Of a DNA stretch of 5,448 nt, positions 1-5,448 are shown in pieces. Made by a program: the position numbers and the translations under genes. This stretch comes from Saprospiraceae bacterium. GTDB taxonomy: Bacteria; Bacteroidota; Bacteroidia; Chitinophagales; Saprospiraceae. Position 1 is the first letter of the stretch. Each line of letters begins with the position of its first letter. The stretch spans positions 1 through 5,448 of the forward strand of contig JADZBJ010000268.1 of the NCBI GenBank assembly GCA_020852155.1, in the 5' to 3' direction. The notes under the pieces are model-generated. The model saw nothing but the letters and a program-made list of their open reading frames with translations, did not search any database and was not told the DNA's origin.

Positions 1-31
1 AACCCGTACGCATCATTCGTTGTTTTACACT
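1..31. other. Left edge, no recognisable feature
   Basis: These 31 bases lie beyond the hairpin repeats and downstream of the operon. I see no open reading frame, tRNA or intrinsic terminator. The stretch C-C-C-G-T-A-C-G-C at 4-12 loosely echoes the junction of the 32-bp repeats (C-G-G-T-A-C-G-C), so a worn extra repeat end is possible but not supported. Confidence 0.4.
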
Positions 32-128
32 TGCTGGTCGAAACTGGTGTTTCGACGGTACGCTGCTGGTCGAAACTGGTGTTTCGACGGTACGCTGCTG
101 GTCGAAACTGGTGTTTCGACCGTACCGT
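32..128. repeat. Three tandem 32-bp hairpin-forming repeats
   Basis: Three head-to-tail copies begin at 32, 64 and 96 with no spacer. The first two are identical over 32 bp; the third matches for 25 bp (96-120) and then diverges at 121. Each copy carries an inverted repeat, GTCGAAAC / GTTTCGAC, around the loop TGGT (stems 37-44/49-56, 69-76/81-88, 101-108/113-120). In the third copy a G-to-C difference at 121 lengthens the stem to 9 bp (100-108/113-121). The array begins one base past the stop codon of the Calx-beta GH16 gene, so it would be transcribed as the 3' end of the operon mRNA. It resembles REP-type intergenic palindromes in form, but membership of a known family cannot be shown from one locus. 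Function unknown: transcript end protection, termination help, or a selfish repeat are all possible. Confidence 0.9.
87..128 (-). other. Nested hairpin at the 3' end of the operon
   Basis: An outer 8-bp inverted repeat, ACGGTACG (87-94) with CGTACCGT (121-128), encloses the inner stem 101-108/113-120. Only the six bases at 95-100 are left unpaired on one side, so a bulged stem of about 16 bp can form. It lies immediately after the stop codon at 129-131 on the transcribed strand. No T-run follows it on the minus strand, so it does not look like a classic intrinsic terminator. An RNA 3' end structure limiting exonuclease decay is a plausible but unproven role. The outer arm at 87-88 overlaps the right arm of the second repeat's hairpin, so the two structures compete. 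Confidence 0.5.
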
Positions 129-1343
129 TTACTGGAACACACGCACGTAATCCACAATCATGTGCTGCGGAAACGGGGTGCTGTTGTCGGGCGAGCCGGG
201 CAGGTTACCACCAACTGCTACGTTGAAGATAAAGAAGAACGTCTTGTTGAACGGATAAGCCGCACCGTTCATGCTGGCGGGTGTGATGGTGTGATACACG
301 ACATCATCCACCAGAAACTCGATCTTGTCAGCCACCCAAATCATAGAAAACACGTGGAATTCATCCTGAAAATTGGCAGTTCCTGACAGGTATTTCGACT
401 GGCTGATATACTGGTGCTGACTGGTGTTGGCCCCGAAATGCACCGTGCTTAAAACGCGGGTTGGCAGGTCGCCCGTCAATTCCATGATGTCAATTTCACC
501 ACAGGCTGGCCAGGATACGGCGTCAATATTGGTGCCGAGCATCCAGAGTGCCGGCCACAGGCCTTTTCCTTCCGGCAAAGCAGCGCGAATGTCAACGCGG
601 CCGAATTTGAAGGCTTTTTTGCCTTTCGTCGTCAGGCGGGAAGAAGTGTAACTGCTATTGGCAAATTGCTGCTTTTTGGCTGTGATCACCAAATTTCCAT
701 TATATATGGAGGCATTGTCTTCCCTGTAATACTGCAATTCATTGTTGCCCCATCCATTTGAGCCGATACCGGTTTCGTAATTCCAGAAGTCTGTGTTGAG
801 TGTTGCGCCATCAAATTCGTCGGCCCAAACCAGGTTGTAGCCCGGATAGGATGTCGGCGTTGTGTAGCCGCCAGAAGGGATAACGAGATCGCCCGTATTG
901 TCGTCGTCGTCTTTAATGGTGACCGTGGCTGCCTCTTTGGATAACGTTGCATTCAACGGGTTGTAAAAGCGCAGCGAGAATGTTTCCGCCAGCTCTTTCA
1001 CCTCATCGCCGATGATCACAAACTGGATTGTTTTTTTCGTTTCACCAGGCGCGAAAACCAGCACGCCATCTTCTGGCGCAACAATGGCATAGTCGTCTGC
1101 TGCGAGTGCAGCATCGGCCACAGCGGCAAATTTCACAACAGCATTGGCTTGTTGATTGCCGCTGATGGTAACCTCATAAGTATAATAGGCTTCCTCGTCG
1201 CCTTCATCAACAGTTAAGTCATTGACAGTGATCACGGGGAGGTTGCGCGTTTCAGGCGACCCGTCATCATCTTTTATACAGCCCCAAAGCGTCAGCAACG
1301 CGGCCATTACACCTGTGAGCAGGAATTTTATTTGAATCTTCAT
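129..1343 (-). CDS. Calx-beta + GH16 lipoprotein, probable endo-beta-1,3-glucanase (laminarinase type)
   Basis: Predicted surface lipoprotein of 404 residues that cuts beta-1,3-glucan chains internally. A signal peptide ends in a lipobox with Cys22 (L-W-G-C). The following I-K-D-D-D resembles the acidic export signal that sends Bacteroidota lipoproteins to the cell surface. Residues about 37-146 form a Calx-beta domain, recognisable from A-D-D-Y, the F-A-P-G-E-T turn, I-I-G-D, E-T-F-S-L and the closing T-I-K-D-D-D; such domains usually bind calcium and act as spacers. A short Gly/Thr/Pro linker leads to the GH16 domain (about 170-404), with W-G-N-N-E-L-Q-Y-Y near 198-206. Its catalytic motif E-I-D-I-M-E places the nucleophile at Glu283, the assisting Asp at 285 and the acid/base at Glu288. 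The end, V-D-Y-V-R-V-F-Q, is the normal GH16 terminus, so the gene is complete. It is last in the operon, 31 bp after the other GH16 gene. No clear Shine-Dalgarno precedes the ATG; the leader is AT-rich. Exact substrate linkage is inferred from the motif only. Confidence 0.93.
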   Translation of the reverse strand: MKIQIKFLLTGVMAALLTLWGCIKDDDGSPETRNLPVITVNDLTVDEGDEEAYYTYEVTISGNQQANAVVKFAAVADAALAADDYAIVAPEDGVLVFAPGETKKTIQFVIIGDEVKELAETFSLRFYNPLNATLSKEAATVTIKDDDDNTGDLVIPSGGYTTPTSYPGYNLVWADEFDGATLNTDFWNYETGIGSNGWGNNELQYYREDNASIYNGNLVITAKKQQFANSSYTSSRLTTKGKKAFKFGRVDIRAALPEGKGLWPALWMLGTNIDAVSWPACGEIDIMELTGDLPTRVLSTVHFGANTSQHQYISQSKYLSGTANFQDEFHVFSMIWVADKIEFLVDDVVYHTITPASMNGAAYPFNKTFFFIFNVAVGGNLPGSPDNSTPFPQHMIVDYVRVFQ

Positions 1344-1374
1344 GTGATGTAAAAATTGAGCCGTTTCGGGCGAT

Positions 1375-2199
1375 TTATTGATAAATACGAACGTAATCTA
1401 TCAGCATTCTCTGCGGGAAAGCAGCATTGTCAACACCTTTTTTACCACCCCAGTTTCCGCCCACTGCCACATTCAGCAACAGGTGAAATGCGCGATCAAA
1501 AGGCCAGGCATCCACGCCTTCCCGGCGATTCTTAAACGTATTAAACACTTTACCGTCAACCAGAAAATCAATCCGGTCAGTATTCCAGTCAATGCCATAA
1601 ACATGAAAATCGCTGGCGATGGTGCTCATCTGAATACCGACAGATTTTTGAGTGCCCAGCATACCATTGTAGCGTTGCGTATGCACGGTGCCGAAAATAC
1701 TGTCTGGCGCGTAACCGACGTGTTCCATGATGTCAATCTCGCCGCTGCGCGGCCAGCCGCCATAGGTCATGTCAGAAGGCAACATCCAGATAGCCGGCCA
1801 GATACCTCGTCCGGAAGGCAGTTTGGCCCTGATTTCCAGGCGACCATGATTCCAGTCGCCCTTGTTTTTAGTGACCAAACGCGATGAGGAATACTCCCTT
1901 GTGCCGGTTTTTTCATGTCGGGCTTCAATGATCAGAAAGCCGTTTTCCACCCGCGCATTTTCTTTTTTGTCCGTGTAGAACTGCGCTTCGTTGTTTCCCC
2001 ATCCGCAACCACAGGGTTTATCGCAGGCGTCGCCAAGATCATAACCCCATTTTTGCGGATCCGGCAAGCCGGAATAATTAAATTCGTCGGACCAGACTAA
2101 TCGCTTGTAATCACTGTTTTGATGCGCGTTTTTACCAGAAAAACACCCCATCATGATGAACAGTGTCAGTGCGTAAATGCTGTACAACAACTTGTTCAT
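1375..2199 (-). CDS. Compact GH16 lipoprotein, probable endo-beta-1,3-glucanase (laminarinase type)
   Basis: A single-domain GH16 enzyme of 274 residues, predicted to hydrolyse beta-1,3-glucan or mixed beta-1,3/1,4-glucan. The hydrophobic N-terminus ends in the lipobox I-M-M-G-C with Cys19. The next residues, F-S-G-K-N-A-H, lack the acidic cluster seen in the neighbouring lipoproteins, so it may stay on the periplasmic face of the outer membrane. The catalytic domain spans about 33-274. It has R-L-V-W-S-D-E-F at 33-40, W-G-N-N-E-A-Q-F-Y at 67-75, W-P-A-I-W-M-L at 134-140 and the motif W-P-R-S-G-E-I-D-I-M-E. The last gives nucleophile Glu154, Asp156 and acid/base Glu159. The loop before W-G-N-N-E holds three cysteines (59, 63, 65), which could form a disulfide. 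It ends in I-D-Y-V-R-I-Y-Q, so it is full length. It starts 11 bp after the PKD lipoprotein gene and is probably cotranscribed. It aligns only moderately with the downstream GH16, so the two are not a recent duplication. Confidence 0.94.
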   Translation of the reverse strand: MNKLLYSIYALTLFIMMGCFSGKNAHQNSDYKRLVWSDEFNYSGLPDPQKWGYDLGDACDKPCGCGWGNNEAQFYTDKKENARVENGFLIIEARHEKTGTREYSSSRLVTKNKGDWNHGRLEIRAKLPSGRGIWPAIWMLPSDMTYGGWPRSGEIDIMEHVGYAPDSIFGTVHTQRYNGMLGTQKSVGIQMSTIASDFHVYGIDWNTDRIDFLVDGKVFNTFKNRREGVDAWPFDRAFHLLLNVAVGGNWGGKKGVDNAAFPQRMLIDYVRIYQ

Positions 2200-2210
2200 G
2201 GGCTACACGA

Positions 2211-3041
2211 TCATTGTTTTACAAAACGCAACTCAAACCAGCCCTGTGCCAGTGGCGTGCCGTTTTGAGCGCGTTGACGACCACGTACGATCAGTTCGGT
2301 ATCCGTCAGTTTCACCACATCCAGGACATTATCGCAGTCCCAAACGCCCATAAACTGATCGTCGGGCAGGATAATTTGATCGCGGTTGAGCGTTCCGGTA
2401 CCTAATGAGTAGATGAACGATGCTTTGCCGGGGTCATAAGGTTTCACACTGTAACCATTCCAGGGGTCAACAGATGCGCCGTTATTGCGGTTTTCAAACA
2501 CGAGATTTTCAAATGTAAAACAAAAACCGTCGTCGTATTGAGCATCTTGCAGGCCGTTTTCCGGCGAGGTGTACCAGGAATAGTCATCGTATGTCGGGCC
2601 AACCTTTACAGCGCCAGTCTCCCTTGAAAACGTCCAGCATTTACCATCCGGGCCACAGGCTGTCAGCATTTGCATTTTAGGCGTGCAACTCAGCGGTGCA
2701 TCGCTGGTCACGACCACTTTTTTGGTCGTCGAGGCGGTGCCGCTACCGTCGGATTTGCTGACAAATAACGTGATGGCGTATTCGCCTTTTTTGGCAAATT
2801 GTACTGTGTCCAGCGCCTTGCTCGAATTTTTGGGCGCACCGCCAGGAAAATCCCAAATGCGCTGAAAATTGCCGGAAGAAAGGTCTTTTACGATAATTTT
2901 GTTTGAATCGCCGGGCACTCGTTCGATGCTGAAATCAGGCGCGGCAGGCGTGCCTGAAAGTTGATATTCATCATCGCGATCAGGTTTACAGGCTGTCCAG
3001 AAAATGATTGAAAACAGCGAGAAGAGAAGTATATTTTTCAT
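2211..3041 (-). CDS. PKD-domain lipoprotein, probable surface glycan-binding protein
   Basis: A 276-residue lipoprotein sitting directly after susD, the slot usually held by SusE/SGBP-type surface glycan-binding proteins. The signal peptide ends in W-T-A-C with Cys18, and the following K-P-D-R-D-D-E looks like a surface export signal. Residues about 33-113 form a PKD-type Ig-like domain: I-W-D-F-P-G-G at 62-68, then F-A-K-K-G-E-Y-A-I-T-L-F-V, then T-K-K-V-V-V. The C-terminal half (about 118-276) has K-C-W-T-F, Y-D-D-G-F-C-F-T-F, D-D-Q-F-M-G-V-W-D and L-T-D-T-E-L-I-V-R. This pattern resembles the beta-sheet, lipocalin-like C-terminal domains found after PKD domains in Bacteroidota glucan loci, though the match is by eye. 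It has five cysteines (119, 129, 135, 174, 236) besides the lipidated one. No hydrolase motif is visible, so binding rather than cleavage is inferred. It lies 19 bp after susD, and both genes start with the same 12 bases (ATGAAAAATATA). Confidence 0.85.
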   Translation of the reverse strand: MKNILLFSLFSIIFWTACKPDRDDEYQLSGTPAAPDFSIERVPGDSNKIIVKDLSSGNFQRIWDFPGGAPKNSSKALDTVQFAKKGEYAITLFVSKSDGSGTASTTKKVVVTSDAPLSCTPKMQMLTACGPDGKCWTFSRETGAVKVGPTYDDYSWYTSPENGLQDAQYDDGFCFTFENLVFENRNNGASVDPWNGYSVKPYDPGKASFIYSLGTGTLNRDQIILPDDQFMGVWDCDNVLDVVKLTDTELIVRGRQRAQNGTPLAQGWFELRFVKQ

Positions 3042-3060
3042 TGCGTTGATTGAATGCTGG

Positions 3061-4545
3061 TTAATACCCTGAGTTTTGTTTTAAAGCGCCTTCCGTAGCC
3101 AGGATTTGCGATTGCGGAATGGGGAACAGTTCGTGTGTGCCGGTTTTAAAACCCAATGGTCCAAGCACCTGTTCTGCGCGTCCGGTACGCACCAGGTCAA
3201 AGAAGCGATGCGCTTCGAGACCCAGTTCGATCCGCCTTTCGCGATAGATGGCATCCAGCAGCGCCTGTCCGGTCGCATTGATGGCCGGAATGCCGACACG
3301 CGAGCGCACGAGGTTCAATGACGTGCGAGCCGCCGTTTCATCGCCATTTTGAGCAGCCGCTTCGGCGTGCATCAGCAATACATCGGCATAACGGATGACG
3401 CGATCATTCGAGCCGCCATTCGGATTGGCGTCGCCGAAGGGCGCATCTTCGCTTTTGTTGCTGAAATACTTTTTCGGATAATACACATAGGGGAAGTCGC
3501 CGGTAGCCGCCAGGGTAAAAATACCGCGATCGCCCATGGGTTCACCCACCCGAAAAACCGTTGATTTCAGGCGCGGATCTTCAAAACCTTCCTTGAAAAA
3601 TTCATCCACAAAATCTTGCGTTGGAATATTGAAGCCGTATCCGGCGAATTGTCCGCGCGCGCGCTGAAACACATTGGTAAAACTGCCTTCATTAGCGTTG
3701 TTTTTCCCCCAGTTGCCGCCAGAGGCGTTCATGTACTGAATTTCAAACACCGACTCAACGTTATTTTCGCCGTCTTGCGTAAAAATGTCGGCGTATTTGG
3801 GCGTGAGTTGGTACTCGTTGGAGGCCACAATTTCTGCCGCGAGGGTTTGCGCCTGCGCCCATTTTTTGCGCCAAAGGTATGTTTTGACCAGCAATGCCTG
3901 CGCAGAGCCTTTGGTGATGCGCCCCAGGTCGGCGGCGGTATATTCGCTGCGTTTCCATAGGTCAGCGCTGGCTTCAGTCAGGTCGCGTTCAATCAGATCC
4001 CAGATTTCATCTGCCGAGGCGCGCGGGATATTGTATTCCGATGGGGCCAGCACGTGGTCGGCTTTCGGTACGCCGCCGAACATAGTGACGAGGTTGTAGA
4101 AATTCCAGGCGCGGATAAACTTCGCTTCGCCCAGAATCCGGGCTTTCAGTTTCGCATCCATGTCAATGCCGGGCACTTTTTCCAGCACGATGTTGGCGCG
4201 ATAAATCCCTTCGTAGTCAGCGCCCCATTCGGATTCCAAAAGGTCCGTATTACTCTGGCCTTTGAAAGTTTCCAATTGCAATAGCGAGCCGGTATCATTA
4301 TCGCCAGAACCGCCTTTAATGGCGTCGTCGGACATGATATCGCCCCAAAACCAGCGGAAATGACCGGCAGGAGACATTTGAAATTGCAGGGTGGCGTAGG
4401 CTGCGTTGACAGCAGCGATGGCGTCATCTTCCGTGCGATAGAAATTTTCTTCTGTCACGCCGATGATCGGATTTTTTTCCAAAAAGTCCTTCTGGCAGGA
4501 AGAAACGACCAGGCAAGTCAGCAGTAATGTGAATATATTTTTCAT
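3061..4545 (-). CDS. susD: SusD/RagB-family outer-membrane glycan-binding lipoprotein
   Basis: Complete SusD homologue of 494 residues, the lid of the SusC/SusD transport complex that captures oligosaccharide at the surface and hands it to the transporter. The signal peptide ends in V-S-S-C (Cys17), followed by Q-K-D-F-L-E-K-N-P, the classic SusD start. The N-terminal SusD-like domain includes the TPR-type helices Y-E-G-I-Y-R-A-N (111-118) and A-K-F-I-R-A-W-N-F-Y-N-L (141-152). The C-terminal SusD_RagB domain shows R-Y-A-D-V-L-L-M-H-A-E-A at 385-396, Y-R-E-R-R-I-E-L near 434-441 and H-R-F-F-D-L-V-R near 446-453. It ends in the family pattern P-I-P-Q-S-Q-I then Q-N-S-G-Y (usually Q-N-P-G-Y). 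Aromatic residues at 63-67 (F-R-W-F-W) might contact sugar, but this is a guess. It begins 23 bp after the susC stop. The leader has no clear Shine-Dalgarno, as is normal in this phylum. The symbol marks the family; the ligand is probably beta-glucan, not starch, judging from the GH16 neighbours. Confidence 0.96.
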   Translation of the reverse strand: MKNIFTLLLTCLVVSSCQKDFLEKNPIIGVTEENFYRTEDDAIAAVNAAYATLQFQMSPAGHFRWFWGDIMSDDAIKGGSGDNDTGSLLQLETFKGQSNTDLLESEWGADYEGIYRANIVLEKVPGIDMDAKLKARILGEAKFIRAWNFYNLVTMFGGVPKADHVLAPSEYNIPRASADEIWDLIERDLTEASADLWKRSEYTAADLGRITKGSAQALLVKTYLWRKKWAQAQTLAAEIVASNEYQLTPKYADIFTQDGENNVESVFEIQYMNASGGNWGKNNANEGSFTNVFQRARGQFAGYGFNIPTQDFVDEFFKEGFEDPRLKSTVFRVGEPMGDRGIFTLAATGDFPYVYYPKKYFSNKSEDAPFGDANPNGGSNDRVIRYADVLLMHAEAAAQNGDETAARTSLNLVRSRVGIPAINATGQALLDAIYRERRIELGLEAHRFFDLVRTGRAEQVLGPLGFKTGTHELFPIPQSQILATEGALKQNSGY

Positions 4546-4568
4546 AACAGTTTGTGTTAGAGCATTTA

Positions 4569-5448
4569 TTAAAATGTCAGGTTAATGCCGCCAAGAACGG
4601 TTCTTGCTTGCGGGTAAAAACCCCTGTCTGTTCCGATTTCCAGGTTTCTACCCACAACACCGATTTCAGGATCCAATCCTGAATACTTCGTCCAGGTCAG
4701 CAAATTCTGGCCGGTGACATAAATTTTCATTTTATCAAAACGCGCTTTTTTTAACCAGGATTGAGGCAAATTGTAGGCAAATTGCAAGGTTTTCAACCGC
4801 AAATACGAGCCATCCTCAATAAACCTGTCGCTAATTCGGGCATTTAGATTGGGATCTGTGAGGCTAATACGCGGTTCGGTCGTTGAAGTCCCCTCGCCCG
4901 TCCAGCGGCCCAAAGCCGATGAAGGACGGTTGACGTAACTAAAATCGTAGCGAGTTGTGTTGACATAAATATCGTTGCCTTGTGTACCCTGAAAAAACAG
5001 GTTCAATTCAAATCCGCACCAGTCCAAATTGGTGGTGAAACCATAGGTGAAACGCGGGGTTGGATTGCCGATATAAGTTCGGTCGCTTTCATTGATAATG
5101 CCATTGCCATCCAGGTCTTTGAAACGAATATCGCCCGGGGCTGTCTGGTCATTTTGGAATGCTGCGGCTTCTACTTCGGCTTGATTTTGGAAAATACCAT
5201 CGGTCACATAGCCGTAAAACCCTGCAACAGGATAGCCAACAGCTGTTCTCGATGCCTCAAGTGAGGACGTGCCTGACGATTGAACGATATTAGTCAGCAC
5301 AGGCACATTTCCGAAGCCAAGTCCAGTGACTTTGCTGTCAATAAAAGTGATGTTTCCGCCTACTAAAAAGCGCAACGGGTGGTCGTAATTGCGGTAATTC
5401 AGAGCGAGTTCGACCCCTTTATTTTCAGCAGTAGCTACGTTTTGGGCG
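4569..5448 (-). CDS. susC: SusC/RagA-family TonB-dependent outer-membrane transporter, C-terminal part
   Basis: The last 292 residues of a SusC-type transporter, which normally runs to about 1000 residues; the rest lies beyond the right edge. It forms the beta-barrel that imports oligosaccharides using TonB energy, with SusD as its lid. The frame stays open to the edge; the segment at 5376-5447 reads A-Q-N-V-A-T-A-E-N-K-G-V-E-L-A-L, a usual SusC barrel stretch. Within the fragment, D-I-R-F-K-D-L-D-G-N-G (106-116) followed by I-I-N-E-S-D-R and Y-I-G-N-P-T-P-R-F is a strong family signature. It is followed by S-Y-L-R-L-K-T-L-Q-F-A-Y-N-L-P and V-T-G-Q-N-L-L-T-W-T-K-Y-S-G-L-D-P-E. It ends in G-G-I-N-L-T-F with a terminal aromatic residue, as needed for outer-membrane barrel assembly. 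It leads the visible operon, so the promoter must be outside the window. The TTG at 5373-5375 lies inside the gene and is not its start. Confidence 0.96.
   Translation of the reverse strand, partial: AQNVATAENKGVELALNYRNYDHPLRFLVGGNITFIDSKVTGLGFGNVPVLTNIVQSSGTSSLEASRTAVGYPVAGFYGYVTDGIFQNQAEVEAAAFQNDQTAPGDIRFKDLDGNGIINESDRTYIGNPTPRFTYGFTTNLDWCGFELNLFFQGTQGNDIYVNTTRYDFSYVNRPSSALGRWTGEGTSTTEPRISLTDPNLNARISDRFIEDGSYLRLKTLQFAYNLPQSWLKKARFDKMKIYVTGQNLLTWTKYSGLDPEIGVVGRNLEIGTDRGFYPQARTVLGGINLTF

Noticed and set aside
32..128. CRISPR array
   Set aside because: The 32-bp copies abut with no unique spacers, and there are only three, so this is a tandem repeat and not a CRISPR array.
20..386. Small plus-strand ORFs over the repeats and the end of the GH16 gene
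   Set aside because: They run across the hairpin repeats or antisense to a well-supported GH16 domain, and their translations show no family features.
129..2199. The two GH16 genes as a recent tandem duplication
   Set aside because: Outside the catalytic core they differ in domain make-up, loops and export signal, so an old divergence or separate acquisition is more likely.
2710..2729. Perfect 7-bp hairpin (ACGACCA / TGGTCGT, 6-base loop) as a terminator
   Set aside because: It lies within the PKD lipoprotein coding sequence, where it encodes ordinary T-K-K-V-V-V residues of the domain's last strand, and no terminator is expected there.
3616..4284. Plus-strand ORFs antisense to susD
   Set aside because: They are shadows of a gene with clear SusD motifs throughout; no start context or recognisable protein.
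5373..5375. TTG as the start of a short separate gene
   Set aside because: The frame continues upstream to the window edge with typical SusC sequence, so the TTG is an internal leucine codon.

Overview
The window reads as the downstream part of a polysaccharide utilization locus (PUL) from a member of the Bacteroidota. Five genes lie head to tail on the minus strand, in transcription order from the right edge: the C-terminal part of a SusC-type TonB-dependent transporter (cut by the window edge), a complete SusD-type glycan-binding lipoprotein, a PKD-domain lipoprotein in the surface glycan-binding protein slot, and two GH16 glycoside hydrolases. The susC/susD pair, the 'CQKDFLE' lipoprotein start of SusD, the weak or absent Shine-Dalgarno sequences and the AT-rich leaders all point to this phylum. 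The fairly balanced base composition fits a free-living member (for example Saprospiria, Chitinophagia or Cytophagia) better than an AT-rich marine Flavobacterium, but the exact group cannot be fixed from the sequence.

Layout: 4569-5448 SusC C-terminus; 3061-4545 SusD; 2211-3041 PKD lipoprotein; 1375-2199 compact GH16; 129-1343 Calx-beta + GH16; 32-128 three tandem 32-bp hairpin repeats directly after the last stop codon; 1-31 nothing recognisable. Gaps between genes are only 11 to 31 bp and show no internal promoter or terminator, so the genes are very probably one operon whose promoter and regulator lie beyond the right edge.

How it works (inference from family knowledge): both GH16 enzymes carry the E-I-D-I-M-E catalytic motif usual for laminarinase-type endo-beta-1,3-glucanases. 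Glucan would be bound at the cell surface by the PKD lipoprotein and SusD, cut by GH16 enzyme, and the oligosaccharides pulled through SusC. Three of the four lipoproteins have charged residues just after the lipidated cysteine, as expected for surface export. The compact GH16 does not, which suggests a second cutting step on the inner face of the outer membrane. The likely substrate is a laminarin-like or fungal-type beta-1,3-glucan; mixed-linkage glucan is possible.

No truly novel system is evident. The least explained elements are the hairpin array at the operon end, the split in export signals between the two GH16 enzymes, and the C-terminal domain of the PKD protein.
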